Of a stretch of 64,000 bases of DNA, positions 1 through 9,315 are shown piece by piece. Under the pieces are notes generated by a model. It made no database searches, had not been told where the DNA came from, and was given only the letters and a program-made list of their open reading frames with translations. This stretch comes from Stentor coeruleus (taxonomy: Eukaryota; Ciliophora; Heterotrichea; Heterotrichida; Stentoridae). The stretch covers positions 1 through 64,000 of the forward strand of contig MPUH01000169.1 of NCBI GenBank assembly GCA_001970955.1, given 5' to 3'. Every line of letters starts with the position of its first letter. Position 1 is the stretch's first letter. Position numbers and translations under genes: made by a program.

Positions 1-263
1 GCAATTTCAGTGAAAACGAGGAATGTAAGTATTGAGTTAGTATAGCAAAAGCCTCTATTGATCAGAGTAGCAAGAATAAATGAAATGATAATTTGAGAAT
101 AATTTGCTAAATTAGTAATCAGTAGTAAAAATATTGAACGTGAATGCACAGCATGAGTTTCTCGATTTGCTTGCATATACTTGCTGACTATAAGAAAAAT
201 CACACTTATTGCACCAACTAAAGGCCCAATTGTTATTTCAGCATCACCAGTCGAATAAGTCAT
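1..263 (-). CDS. 5' part of a multi-pass membrane protein, cut by the window edge
   Basis: On the minus strand an ATG at 263 opens a frame that stays open to base 1 (87 codons), so only the N-terminal part is here. Seen: the start MTYSTGDAEI, then a hydrophobic stretch (about residues 13-27), a short basic loop (KYMQANRETH), and two further hydrophobic stretches separated by INRGFC. This alternation suggests at least three membrane segments. The topology, with a short extracellular start and a basic first inner loop, resembles a serpentine (GPCR-like) receptor, but no diagnostic motif is visible, so this is inference only. It lies 124 nt from the LITAF-like gene at 388-846 on the same strand. 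I am sure of the open frame, less sure of the family. Confidence 0.55.
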   Translation of the reverse strand, partial: MTYSTGDAEITIGPLVGAISVIFLIVSKYMQANRETHAVHSRSIFLLLITNLANYSQIIISFILATLINRGFCYTNSILTFLVFTEI

Positions 264-387
264 ATTTCTTATATGTTATAAGATAATAATTTTAAATTAA
301 TGCTGTATTTGAACTATCTTAAACCAAATTAAAAACATACGCTGAATTAATCTTGATATTTATCTAAATAACTAAAATAAGAAATAG

Positions 388-846
388 TTAAGATCCTGGC
401 CTATATTTTGCTAGAACTCTATTGCATCTAGGACAATTATGTCTCACATTCCAAAATTCGTCTTTGCTTACAAATGGAATCCATGCTAATATTGGAATCA
501 ATAGCAAAAAAAAGACAAACATGCACCAGACAAGACATCCAATATATAAAGTTGTTACTGTGCTAACATTTATATTGCAGTAATCGCAGTATGCTAAAGT
601 AGTTCTGCGGCCGAACCTCGGACGTACTATTACAGGCTTATCTTCTGTTCCTGGGGGGTAAGGAATTGGACCATTATATCTTACTTGAGTATTAACTGAG
701 TTTGAGTCCATTGCTGGTTGGATTATTGGAGGGTAAATAGCAGCTGCAGGAAGTGGTGGGTTATCATAACCTTGGTTTCCCTCGCCATAAGATGAAGGAC
801 CTGGGTAATAGACTGGCGTTGGATATCCTTGATTGTACTTTTCCAT
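388..846 (-). CDS. LITAF-domain (SIMPLE-like) membrane protein
   Basis: 152 residues. The first ~70 are rich in Pro, Tyr, Gly and Asn (PTPVYYPGPSSYGEG), as is typical of the disordered N-terminus of LITAF proteins. The C-terminal half is the LITAF domain: a first CxxC knuckle (YCDYCNIN, about residues 86-93), a hydrophobic membrane-inserting stretch (about 100-125), and the second knuckle HNCPRCNR near residue 137. Family members are monotopic proteins of late endosome and lysosome membranes whose two CxxC halves bind one zinc. The start is the ATG at 846, and the protein ends shortly after the second knuckle, as expected. A paralogue lies about 600 nt away (1462-1881) in the same orientation, so this is an old tandem pair. 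Confidence 0.88.
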   Translation of the reverse strand: MEKYNQGYPTPVYYPGPSSYGEGNQGYDNPPLPAAAIYPPIIQPAMDSNSVNTQVRYNGPIPYPPGTEDKPVIVRPRFGRRTTLAYCDYCNINVSTVTTLYIGCLVWCMFVFFLLLIPILAWIPFVSKDEFWNVRHNCPRCNRVLAKYRPGS

Positions 847-1461
847 TTATAGCTTATTTGTGAGGTATATTTTATCACTTGTTTATTAAAAAAAAATGTT
901 TATCTTTAGTATTATAAGTTCATTAATGCTTGCTAAAGTCTACGATATATATCTCGTTGTTTAATCATTTCATTCATTAGTTGTCATTTAATAAAATACT
1001 AATAAAATTCGCTTTCATTTTAAATTTGCTGGCTATAAATAATGATATTTTTTTATTACTTAGTGACTCAATTTTTATATTATAAAGTAAATAAACCCAA
1101 ATACTTTTAACAATTAATTTTTAGTTACTTGCTGATTTTTTTTTGAAGAACTATATAATTATTAAATTTTCTAAGTATTGAATATTAAAAGCATAAAGCA
1201 GCCTTGAATCATAGATATTTAACAGGCATTATCGATATTAACTTTTTCAAATAGATTTAAACTATTTAAAACTTCCAGCATTTTTATGATATTACTCATT
1301 CATAATATTTTCGAATCCAAGACAAATTCTTTATTTTTAACGAAATCTTTCAATAATAAAAAGATAAGCTGACTTTTGTTTTTATAGCTGTTATGAATTT
1401 TTATGTGCTAGTCAACTATTTATTTGAGTGATTAATTACTAACTAATCTAATTCTAGATAT
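847..1461. other. Gap between the two LITAF-like genes
   Basis: AT-rich spacer with frequent stops in all frames and several poly-T tracts. I see no gene, RNA or repeat. It must hold the 5' region of the gene at 388-846 and the 3' region of the gene at 1462-1881. Confidence 0.6.
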
Positions 1462-1881
1462 CTAGCATTTTCCAGCTTTATGTATGCCAAGTTTATGATT
1501 GCATTTTGAGCAGGTATGTCTGACATTCCAAACCCGTTTATCTAAAAAAGGACAGCAAATACAAATAGGCATACAAATTAATATGAATATAAATACTATC
1601 AAAAAACTCCATCCCATATAGTATTTAGTAAATGTATCAACGTTCATTTGGCAATTATCGCACCAAGTAACAGTAGGGGTGATATACAATGGTGGGTTTT
1701 GTTTTACAACCTGAGACTGGCCATTGGCAGCTTTATTATTGTTATCAATTAAAGTAACTGCCGGTATTGCATGTGCATACTGAGGAATAAGAGGATTATG
1801 ACTACCCTCAGGTGCAAAACTTGCATACTGAGGACCACTATGCTGAAATGCTTCAGAGCTTTTATGATAAGAAGACTCCAT
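1462..1881 (-). CDS. LITAF-domain membrane protein, paralogue of the 388-846 gene
   Basis: 139 residues with the same layout as its neighbour. A low-complexity N-terminus (about 60 residues, Ser/His/Pro/Asn) precedes the LITAF domain. The first knuckle is WCDNCQMN (about residue 73), then comes a hydrophobic segment containing FLIVFIFILICMPICICC, then the second knuckle HTCSKCNHKL near residue 121. Conserved family features such as W before the first cysteine and VWNVRH before the second knuckle are shared with the neighbour. The hydrophobic segment carries extra cysteines. The start is the ATG at 1881. The likely role is an endosomal membrane adaptor; this is family knowledge, not shown here. 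Confidence 0.87.
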   Translation of the reverse strand: MESSYHKSSEAFQHSGPQYASFAPEGSHNPLIPQYAHAIPAVTLIDNNNKAANGQSQVVKQNPPLYITPTVTWCDNCQMNVDTFTKYYMGWSFLIVFIFILICMPICICCPFLDKRVWNVRHTCSKCNHKLGIHKAGKC

Positions 1882-2725
1882 TTATTAATTATTAACTTCA
1901 TCTTTAAGTGATACCTAAGTTTATATTCTAGTATACAATTAAGCAAATTTTCTCAAAGAAACTTTGCGCAGGTAGGATTTCTCAAAGTCTAAAATTTAAC
2001 AGAATTTTTATTTTTTTTAAGCATTTAAGTCAAATATTAATTATATCAGCATATTCAATTTTTTAATGATTTATCTTAGGCTTGAGATTTTAAATGAACT
2101 ACTGTAAGTATTCTACTTTTCTGATTAATATAAGCATTTCACATAAACTCTCTAATATACTGAATTTTCTATATACTGAAATTAATAATCATTAAGAAAA
2201 ATTTGCTATTAAAGTAAAAATTTGATTGCTTTAACAGATTTAACCTTAATAAATATCTTGCTTTATGAAATGATAAAGTTAAATTTCTTGTTTTTAAAAG
2301 ATAATTTATCCCATATGATATTTCTAATTTAGGCAGCTCATTTTTTACAATCTTATCAGTGAGTTTATTCAAAATTCAGTAACAATTAAGAGTTAGTATT
2401 AATTATCAATAAAATTGTATGCTAATATCACTAAAAACTTTAATTAGCTATTGTTAGTTTAAATTCTTAAAGGCCATCATTATGAAAAGCTTATAATTCA
2501 AAGAGTATCAAATAGTGGGTTCACAATAAAAAAATCTTAAAATTAAAATCTATAGAAACATTAGGAAATTTCTACTATTGGAATGGTGCTATTAAGTGAA
2601 TCAATAACAATTAAACGAAGGGCAATATATAGAAATCATATTTTGAACAAATGCTGATAATTGCATCAGCTTTACATTTAGATTTTTATGTTCATTTTTT
2701 ATTATAATATCACTGGATTATTTAA
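1882..2725. other. Gap with one long stop-free stretch
   Basis: Mostly AT-rich non-coding sequence. On the minus strand 2169-2375 is free of stops for 68 codons and reads fairly protein-like (KIVKNELPKLEISYG, then a Leu/Lys/Arg-rich part). It has no ATG near its beginning; the first codons are TTG and ATT. It could be a gene relic, an exon without a visible partner, or chance. The rest includes the 5' region of the CXC gene starting at 2726. Confidence 0.4.
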
Positions 2726-3205
2726 ATGGACTTGAAGAAGATTGATATTCCTAGGTCTGGTGATGTATCTCCATATACTCCTTTCACAAAATTTTGTCTT
2801 AATTCTCTACCATCCTTATCAAATTTCTCTGTAAGAGCAGAGGAAGCAGAAGTGATACTAAAAGAAGAAGAAAAGGAGCCTCAAGATGATGCCCCTTGTG
2901 GATGCTCTAGAACTAAATGCTTGAAATTATACTGTGAATGCTTTAGTAATAATCGCTACTGTATAAATTGTCATTGCAAAAATTGTAAAAACAAGCCAGA
3001 ATTCGAAGAACTAAGAGATAGAGCTAAATTATCCACAATAGAAAGAAATCCTGCTGCATTTCGGCAAGATATATCAACAACATATAAAGCATGTCATTGT
3101 AAAAGGTCAGGATGCAAGAAGAAGTATTGTGAATGTTTTGAAGCAAACCGCGCGTGCACCGCCAATTGCAAATGCGAAGGCTGTAAAAATTTGCCTGTGG
3201 GGTAG
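2726..3205 (+). CDS. CXC/CRC-domain protein (tesmin/TSO1/LIN54-like)
   Basis: 159 residues with two complete cysteine-rich CXC motifs. The first runs from about residue 57 (PCGCSRTKCLKLYCECF ... CHCKNCKN) and the second from about residue 120 (ACHCKRSGCKKKYCECFEAN ... CKCEGCKN). They are joined by a ~35-residue linker containing the conserved RNPAAF. In LIN54 and plant TSO1 this paired domain binds CHR-type promoter elements and acts in cell-cycle gene control (DREAM/MuvB complex). The ~55 residues before it are acidic and unfeatured. The protein stops right after the second motif, so it is a minimal version much shorter than animal family members. Start ATG at 2726, stop TAG. A nuclear DNA-binding role is inferred from the family. 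Confidence 0.9.
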   Translation: MDLKKIDIPRSGDVSPYTPFTKFCLNSLPSLSNFSVRAEEAEVILKEEEKEPQDDAPCGCSRTKCLKLYCECFSNNRYCINCHCKNCKNKPEFEELRDRAKLSTIERNPAAFRQDISTTYKACHCKRSGCKKKYCECFEANRACTANCKCEGCKNLPVG

Positions 3206-3385
3206 GTAATTACTAATAATTTTTACTAATTATCCATATAATTCTCAAGTATTTAAAGCGAAAAATATTCTTTAATATATTACCTAATTTTTTTCAATAA
3301 CGCCTTTTGTATAATTATATAATCTAGGCACACAGTAAAGTATGCTATTTATCTCATGAAGTTAATCGGATTGGTGATACAAAAA

Positions 3386-4705
3386 ATGGAAGATTACTTC
3401 AGGGACATAGTGAAAAATGAGCTTAGCTCAACTTTATATAAGGTTAAATTTATTTAGTCTGTGACAAAACGCATTGAGAATATAAATAAACGAGTCAAAG
3501 TTAAAGCTCTAAAGCTGAATTTCAATAAGAAAAATTATTTAAATTCTTATACGGATAATTTTTACTTGTTTGAAAAGCTTATTCTTAGGCTAATTCAACA
3601 AAAAATGAAAAATAAGCCTGATATTCAGATTGATACATCTGATTATACCCAAGTTGTTAAAAAGAGTAAGACTGAAAAAAAGTTCAGGAAGGAAATCCAA
3701 ATGCTTGAACAAGAAGCTCAACAAATTAAACAAGAACGAGAAAACCTTGAGTTGTCGAAAAAAGAACTTGAAGATCAGACCTTAGCAAAGAAAAAAAAGC
3801 AGGAGCTTATCGAAGACATGCAAAAAAAAGCTAAAATCCGTAAAGAGGAAATCTTCAAGCAAAAAAAAATTCTTAATGAGTCATCTCCCCTTCAAAAAAT
3901 GAAGCCAAAGTACGTAGAAATGGAAGAAGCTTACAAAGCTAATGTTGAAATCATAGAAATAGAAAAAGCCCAAGCAGAATTTGCAAGAAAAAAGCAAACT
4001 CTCCAGCCTTTATCTAGAGATGACTTCACTCTGCATGAAAAAAGGTACAAAGAGTATACTGATGAGGCAAAAAGACGCAGAGAAATAAGATTGCAAGAGA
4101 TTAACATAGAAAATAGTTTGAATTCAATTCAACCGATAAAAAACTCTGAGATTGTAGAAAAAGAAGAGTTGGCTCAGATCAAACGCACAATGATCGAGAG
4201 AAAAAAGCAATATGGAAATTTAGTAAGAGAATTGTTTGGGCCTAAGCATGACATTCATGTTCATATATCAGAACGTGCTGATTTTAAGAAAAAAACTCCT
4301 CCGTTATCTCCAATTACACCAGAATACAGAAACAAGAAAGATAAGAAAGAAACTTTATTACCTTGGAAGTCAGTTAAAAAAGTACCTAAAAAATATTCTG
4401 ATCAGGAAACTGAAAAGAAGCCTCCATTTAAATACAATTACCTCTCTGAACTAAGAATTAAACGTACATTTATAGATGATAGTTATTTAGAAAATGCGCT
4501 TAACGGACTCTATCAAAGAAGTGAATTTATGGATAAGTCAGAAATGCTTAAAAAACTCAAAGATGCTGAAAAAATTGCAATGAAGGGGGAGAATAAAATT
4601 AAGTTTTCGGATAAAAATAGCATTTCAGGAATTAATCTTGAAGAAAAATTAAATGAACTTTTGATACAATCAGTTAAAGCAAAAGCTGATATGCTCCATT
4701 ACTAA
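3386..4705 (+). CDS. Coiled-coil protein with a 15-nt intron near its start
   Basis: An ATG at 3386 opens a 19-codon first exon (MEDYFRDIVKNELS...). A 15-nt intron at 3443-3457 (GTTAAATTTATTTAG) follows, in phase 0, and the second exon continues from 3458 to TAA at 4705. The spliced protein is about 434 residues. An internal start at 3605 (MKNKPDIQ) would avoid the intron, but the upstream exon joins perfectly in frame. Residues ~80-220 form a charged coiled coil rich in K, E and Q. The C-terminal third is basic with short hydrophobic patches (INLEEKLNELLIQSVKAK). No catalytic motif is seen. It could be a cytoskeletal or ciliary structural protein, but I do not recognise the family. Confidence 0.75.
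3443..3457 (+). other. 15-nt intron
   Basis: GTTAAATTTATTTAG between codons 19 and 20 of the coiled-coil gene. GT-AG ends, A at position 10 (six nt from the 3' end). If left in, it puts TAG in frame. Confidence 0.8.
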
Positions 4706-5113
4706 TAGGCATATTTTAAATACTATTATTAGATAATAAAGTTTAGCAAAATTTTATAAAGACTTGAAAATTAGTGATTGCAAGAGGCAATAAATTGATA
4801 ACCTTCAATTAAAACTTCATTTTTTTGAATACTATTGAGTTAAGGAAATGATTTAAAGTAAATTATTATAAAGCCTAAACTTAATAATCTAATTATTTTT
4901 AAGTCATAAAAGGAATGGCTTAGAAAATTTTCCATGGAATAGCATAAAAAGAACCATATAAATCAAAACCTGAAGATTTCGATAATATGATAGCAAAAGT
5001 CAAAAAAATTGCAAATTTGGTGGCTCAAAGTTAAAATATAGTTAAAGATGGCGATTATGTGGTTTATTTTTTTAAATCATTTATGCCATTTATTTTTGTG
5101 ACGTATATATAAT
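4706..5113 (+). other. Gap with a coding-like, UAG/UAA-interrupted stretch
   Basis: From an ATG at 4915 to TAA at 5108 one frame reads like protein (KEPYKSKPEDFDNMIAKV, then KKIANLVAQS) but contains TAG, TAA and TAA codons. No 15-16-nt GT-AG intron removes them. I cannot decide between a decayed gene, exons of an unrecognised gene and chance. The last ~60 nt hold the upstream region of the gene starting at 5114. Confidence 0.3.
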
Positions 5114-5353
5114 ATGCTTACCATAACAGAAAGAGGCAAATCATGCAGTTCAAGTCTAGATACATCTATAAGAAGTATCAACCAAGAAGCAGGTAGCCTT
5201 AAGTATTCAGAAGTTAATTACATAGATAGCATCAAAGCTTCTGAGTACAAGTCTTTCTTTGAACTTCCAATTATATCAAGAGCGTTATCCGAAGCAAATT
5301 CAATGAAGACTATCAAAAAGAAAAGTGCTTGCATCAGTTGCATACTTTTTTAA
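5114..5353 (+). CDS. Small hydrophilic protein with a C-terminal CaaX-like box
   Basis: 79 residues, rich in Ser, Lys, Glu and Ile, with no recognised fold. The tail is striking: a basic patch (KTIKKKSA) followed by CISCILF at the very end. CILF fits a CaaX prenylation box. A terminal Phe would favour geranylgeranylation by family rules, and the cysteine three residues before it could be palmitoylated. This is the layout of small-GTPase tails, but no GTPase domain is present, so the protein may be a small membrane-anchored adaptor. Start ATG at 5114, stop TAA. It precedes the tryparedoxin-like gene by 99 nt on the same strand. Expression is not proven; the tail pattern argues for a real gene. 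Confidence 0.6.
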   Translation: MLTITERGKSCSSSLDTSIRSINQEAGSLKYSEVNYIDSIKASEYKSFFELPIISRALSEANSMKTIKKKSACISCILF

Positions 5354-5452
5354 TTGTAAATGTAACACATTGATAGTCTAACTCTTCTAAATAATCTCTT
5401 TCGATACCGAGATAATTTAGTTAGCAGGTATAAGAAAAGATGCGCTATATAA

Positions 5453-5881
5453 ATGGAAAATATATTTGGCCAAACTCTAGTGTCGAAAAAAGGCCCAACT
5501 GCAACTCGAGGATTGAATAATGTTCCAATAATCCTAATTTATGCTTCAGCTAGTTGGTGTCCTCCTTGCCGTGAGTTTTTCCCAAGTCTAGTTCAGTTTT
5601 ACAACTCTGCAAATCAAAGTAGGAAAAGAATTGAGATTGTATGGCTGAGCAGGGATCGGAATGAAGATGATTTTAACAATACAAAGAAAAATATGCCCTG
5701 GCTAGCTGTGCCTTATAATCCAAATAATATTGCGGCTCTGCTGGAAAGATATGATATTGAAGTCATCCCAAAACTTTTTTTATTAAATAGAAATGGGTCT
5801 GTAGCCCATACTGAGTGTAGGCAAGATGTTGTTATTAAGGGCATTGAAGCTATTAATGAGTGGGAAAGGATAAGAAGTTAG
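5453..5881 (+). CDS. Tryparedoxin/nucleoredoxin-like thioredoxin-fold oxidoreductase
   Basis: 142 residues, one thioredoxin-fold domain. The active site WCPPC lies at about residues 36-40 in the context ASWCPPCREFFPSL, which is characteristic of tryparedoxin and nucleoredoxin (thioredoxin itself has WCGPC). The cis-proline loop VIPKLFLLN is at about residues 108-116. The conserved WLSRDRNEDDF segment after the second strand also fits. There is no signal peptide or membrane segment, so it is probably a cytosolic disulfide reductase for peroxiredoxins or other thiol partners. The length is normal for a single-domain family member. Start ATG at 5453, stop TAG. Confidence 0.9.
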   Translation: MENIFGQTLVSKKGPTATRGLNNVPIILIYASASWCPPCREFFPSLVQFYNSANQSRKRIEIVWLSRDRNEDDFNNTKKNMPWLAVPYNPNNIAALLERYDIEVIPKLFLLNRNGSVAHTECRQDVVIKGIEAINEWERIRS

Positions 5882-7097
5882 TATAGGATTAAGATTATGG
5901 TATTTACGAATAAAAATTATCAAAAATACTCAGAGTAATTATTGAATAGAAGAAAAGATAATTGGAATCTCTAATGGTTGAAGGGAAGATTTATTCGTAT
6001 ATGCATCTAGTTAGATTAGTTTCAAAGAATCAAATAATTATTGTATCCTAACTAAATGGGCAAGTTTTTTATAGAATTTAAATGCCAAACAAATGATTTT
6101 CATGAATTCAATTATATATAGTAAAGATATTATAAAAGCTAATGTAAATAGGACTTTTTCATTATAAAAATGCTGATAGATGATGTCCGAAAAAATTGTG
6201 ATTTTTAGTGTTAATTTATTATGCCTTAGTAAACATTAATTTAGCCATTTCAGCATACCAATACTAACTTATTGCTTCTATTAAACACTGAAAATGCTAA
6301 ATAATACAGAAAAGCATTTATTTATGAGAATTATCTAGTTACTGATGAAAATTCTTTTTGAAGCATTATGCTCAACATAATAAATTAGTCGATTTAAATG
6401 GATGATTATAATGGAGGGTGAGAATAAAGCATGCACCCAGAGCTGATGCATTCTTTTCTAGGAAATAAATTTCTGTTTTTATTATGCTAAAAAATTTAGA
6501 CTTAACTTGTCTATCCACCTTAGCAGGAAGGCACGCTAGTAGAGTTAAATGATTGATTAATTTTTGGTTAANAATAATACAGAAAAGCATTTATTTATGA
6601 GAATTATCTAGTTACTGATGAAAATTCTTTTTGAAGCATTATGCTCAACATAATAAATTAGTCGATTTAAATGGATGATTATAATGGAGGGTGAGAATAA
6701 AGCATGCACCCAGAGCNGATTATAAATTAGTCGATTTAAATGGATGATTATAATGGAGGGTGAGAATAAAGCATGCACCCAGAGCTGATGCATTCTTTTC
6801 TAGGAAATAAATTTCTGTTTTTATTATGCTAAAAAATTTAGACTTAACTTGTCTATCCACCTTAGCAGGAAGGCACGCTAGTAGAGTTAAATGATTGATT
6901 AATTTTTGGTTAAGAATAAAAATAATTTATATAGCTGCTTATAAAGTATACTTGGTTAATACTCATAGTTATTATATGATCATTATATATCCATTTTATA
7001 TAAAAAAAAAAACACTATGCTAAGACAAAACAATTTTTTTAAGAGACTTGTGATTTCTTCATTACCTAGGCTAAGAAAATATTTAAACCGATAATAA
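5882..7097. other. Gap containing two N positions and unmerged contig overlaps
   Basis: From 6300 to 6913 the same ~270-nt sequence appears up to three times around two N positions (see the repeat entry), so the true gap is probably about 340 nt shorter. From 5881 to about 6105 a plus-strand frame reads protein-like (IYSYMHLVRLVSKNQ...) but holds several TAA/TAG codons and no usable 15-16-nt introns. It is undecided and not called as a gene. The last ~180 nt are the 5' region of the 7098 gene. Confidence 0.5.
6300..6913. repeat. Assembly-overlap repeat around N at 6572 and 6717
   Basis: 6300-6571 is followed by N at 6572. Then 6573-6716 repeats 6300-6443 (offset 273). N at 6717 follows, and 6722-6913 repeats roughly 6380-6571 (offset 342). 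The copies look identical where they overlap. A single N with the same sequence on both sides is what a scaffolder leaves when two overlapping contig ends are not merged. I read this as one genomic copy. Confidence 0.85.
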
Positions 7098-8510
7098 ATG
7101 GCTAATGATATTGGAAAGAATGTTGCAGTTATCAGTCTTGCTGAACTAGATCGTATTAGAAGGACTTGCTCAGGCATGACCCCAAACGAAGAAGACCAGC
7201 AGAGAAGAAAAGAGGATCGAGCAACTCTACACGATAAATCCCGCAACCGCATGAAAGACTGGGGAAATTCAGTCGAAGCTTTGCGTGAAAAGAAAGAGTA
7301 CGAGCGCTACAAGAAATTCGAGGCTGAAGAGCTTGAACGGAGAAGAATAGATGCAGAAGAAGAAGCCTTACAAGAAGAAAAAAAGCGCCAGGCAATTGAA
7401 AAAGCTAACAAAATCCTACATGATTCTTCTGATCAAGTTAAAGCTTTTCATAGCAAAATGTTTTTAGCAGATGTGCTTCAAGAAAGAGAGATGCAGCTTG
7501 AGATAAATAAAAAGAAAGAAGCCTTTCAAAAGGATTTGGAGCAGCAATGGCTTCATAATGAAAAACAACAGTTGCAAGAATATGATAAGCAAATGATTAT
7601 CAAACTTCAACAAGAGCAGAAACGTAAACAAGAAGTGAAGAAAACTCTTAAAGACCAACTTACTGATAACAAGCAACGGATAGTTAAAAGAATGCAAGAA
7701 GACTATATTGAAGGTCAGCTCATGAAAAAGAAAGCTAAAGAAGATATAGAGGCTGAAAAAAAAGCGGAAATGGCAAGGAGACAGAGAGCTATTGAAGCTC
7801 AAAGTGAAACTAAAAAAGCTAATGAATATCTTCAGGAACTTAAAAGACAGGAAGCTCAAAGACTTGCTGAAGAGGAAAAGCGTACTATGGAATATGCAGC
7901 AAAGAAGGAAGCTGTGATGAGCATGAGAAAGGGTAGAGAAGAGAAAAAATTCAAAGAAAAACTTGAAAGCAGACAGAGGATGATTGATGCTAGAATAGAA
8001 GAGCTGAGCAATTTGAAAAGTAATGAAGAGCAAAGATTGAATGACCAAGTCATGGAGGCTGAAATCAAAGCTAAAGAGCAATATGATAAGAAAATGCAGA
8101 GGCTTGAGGATTTAAGGAATCAGATTGAGAAGTCAAGAAAACAACAAATCGAAAGGAGACAACAAGAAAAAACCACATCCAAACAGGAGGAAGAAATGTT
8201 TGCTGAGTTTTGGAAGGACAAGATGAAAGAACTAACTGAATTAGAAAAACTAGAGGAACAAGAAAAGCGTGAAAGGGGAAAGCAATTGCAAAACTTCCAC
8301 AAAAAGCAGATGGACTATAAAGCTAGAAAAGCTGAACAAGAGGCTCTAATTGAAGAAGAACTAGCTAGACAAGCCATCAAAATGCAGGAAGATGAGCAGC
8401 TTCAATTTCATTCTTATGCCGAAAAATGTTTAAAAGAGTGGAGTGAGCAAGGAAAAAATATAGCCCCTCTGATTTTAGAGCTTAAAAATTATAAGAAAAG
8501 AATAGTTTAA
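7098..8510 (+). CDS. CFAP210: CFAP210 (CCDC173)-like ciliary coiled-coil protein
   Basis: 470 residues, almost entirely one long charged coiled coil rich in E, K, Q and R. The N-terminal part (LAELDRIRRTCS, then LHDKSRNRMKDWGNSVEALREKK) and the segment AIEKANKILHDSSDQVKAFHS followed by VLQEREMQ match the pattern I know from CFAP210/CCDC173. That protein is a microtubule inner protein of the axonemal doublet B-tubule. The length is close to that of the family. Other coiled-coil inner proteins such as CFAP45 or MNS1 are possible alternatives. It would act in cilia as a structural filament along protofilaments. Start ATG at 7098 in the context GATAATAAATG, stop TAA. Confidence 0.68.
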   Translation: MANDIGKNVAVISLAELDRIRRTCSGMTPNEEDQQRRKEDRATLHDKSRNRMKDWGNSVEALREKKEYERYKKFEAEELERRRIDAEEEALQEEKKRQAIEKANKILHDSSDQVKAFHSKMFLADVLQEREMQLEINKKKEAFQKDLEQQWLHNEKQQLQEYDKQMIIKLQQEQKRKQEVKKTLKDQLTDNKQRIVKRMQEDYIEGQLMKKKAKEDIEAEKKAEMARRQRAIEAQSETKKANEYLQELKRQEAQRLAEEEKRTMEYAAKKEAVMSMRKGREEKKFKEKLESRQRMIDARIEELSNLKSNEEQRLNDQVMEAEIKAKEQYDKKMQRLEDLRNQIEKSRKQQIERRQQEKTTSKQEEEMFAEFWKDKMKELTELEKLEEQEKRERGKQLQNFHKKQMDYKARKAEQEALIEEELARQAIKMQEDEQLQFHSYAEKCLKEWSEQGKNIAPLILELKNYKKRIV

Positions 8511-8544
8511 TAAAAATCTTTTCATAGTGTTTTAAATACAGATT

Positions 8545-9252
8545 ATGTTTACTCAGAAACACAATCCAATACGTGTCTTCCCGAAAAGTCTAAAGAAATT
8601 TACTCCACAAAGGCTCAGACAATTTACATTTAAAGCTTGTAAACTTGAAGATAAAGAAATTAGCATTCATCCACCCATATCAAAGCAAATAAGATGTGTC
8701 ACACCGGATTCACTGTTAAAACTGAATAGTATGTTTCGCGATAACTTAAAGGTTGGGGTTAGCAATACAACACCAAAGATCAGGATAAATAGTAAATCAA
8801 CTTTGCCTACAGAGGAGTCATCTAATAAAAAAAGTAAGAAAGAGAATTCTGTCCCAATAGAAAAAAAAGTAAATAATTTTGATTTCTTTGGGAAAAGCAA
8901 AAGCAGCTCTATCTTAGAAAAGGCAAAAGAAACTATTCATGAAGACTATAGAATGGAATATTTTGAAGATAATGATATTAGTAACCAACTACGTTACTCT
9001 CATTATCGTGACTACCACTTTAATTCTTACCGTGAAAAAAAGATTTCATATAAAAATACTTTTCTAGCAAAAGCGAATAGTGTCAAAGCTAGTCTCAGTA
9101 GGATAAAAAAATTGTGTATGGAATCAAAAAATTCAAAAACATCAGTTAGAGGAGTAGCGATGGACAACTTTCTTAAAAAAACTGCCTACGATAAACCAGC
9201 CTATACATATGGAGAAAAATTATTTAGATTGAGCCAAGCATCGATATTTTGA
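8545..9252 (+). CDS. Unrecognised basic protein
   Basis: 235 residues, start ATG at 8545, stop TGA, only 34 nt after the CFAP210-like gene. It is rich in Lys, Ser and Asn. The first 45 residues are strongly basic (RVFPKSLKKFTPQRLRQF). The middle holds a predicted disordered Ser/Lys segment (SSNKKSKKENS), and the C-terminal half has short aromatic patches (MEYFEDND, HYRDYHFNSYREK). I see no domain, signal peptide or membrane segment. The tight spacing to its neighbour is ordinary for this genome and does not imply co-transcription. The open frame and codon use look genuine. Confidence 0.65.
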   Translation: MFTQKHNPIRVFPKSLKKFTPQRLRQFTFKACKLEDKEISIHPPISKQIRCVTPDSLLKLNSMFRDNLKVGVSNTTPKIRINSKSTLPTEESSNKKSKKENSVPIEKKVNNFDFFGKSKSSSILEKAKETIHEDYRMEYFEDNDISNQLRYSHYRDYHFNSYREKKISYKNTFLAKANSVKASLSRIKKLCMESKNSKTSVRGVAMDNFLKKTAYDKPAYTYGEKLFRLSQASIF

Positions 9253-9315
9253 ATTAATTAATAATAAACGGTGATTCTATAGTAATACCAATTAGAAAGT
9301 ATATATCCAACATAA

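Noticed and set aside
7464-8081. 205-codon open frame opposite the CFAP210-like gene
   Set aside because: Antisense shadow of a Lys/Glu-rich coiled coil; its Phe/Leu/Ser-rich composition is exactly what such shadows give.
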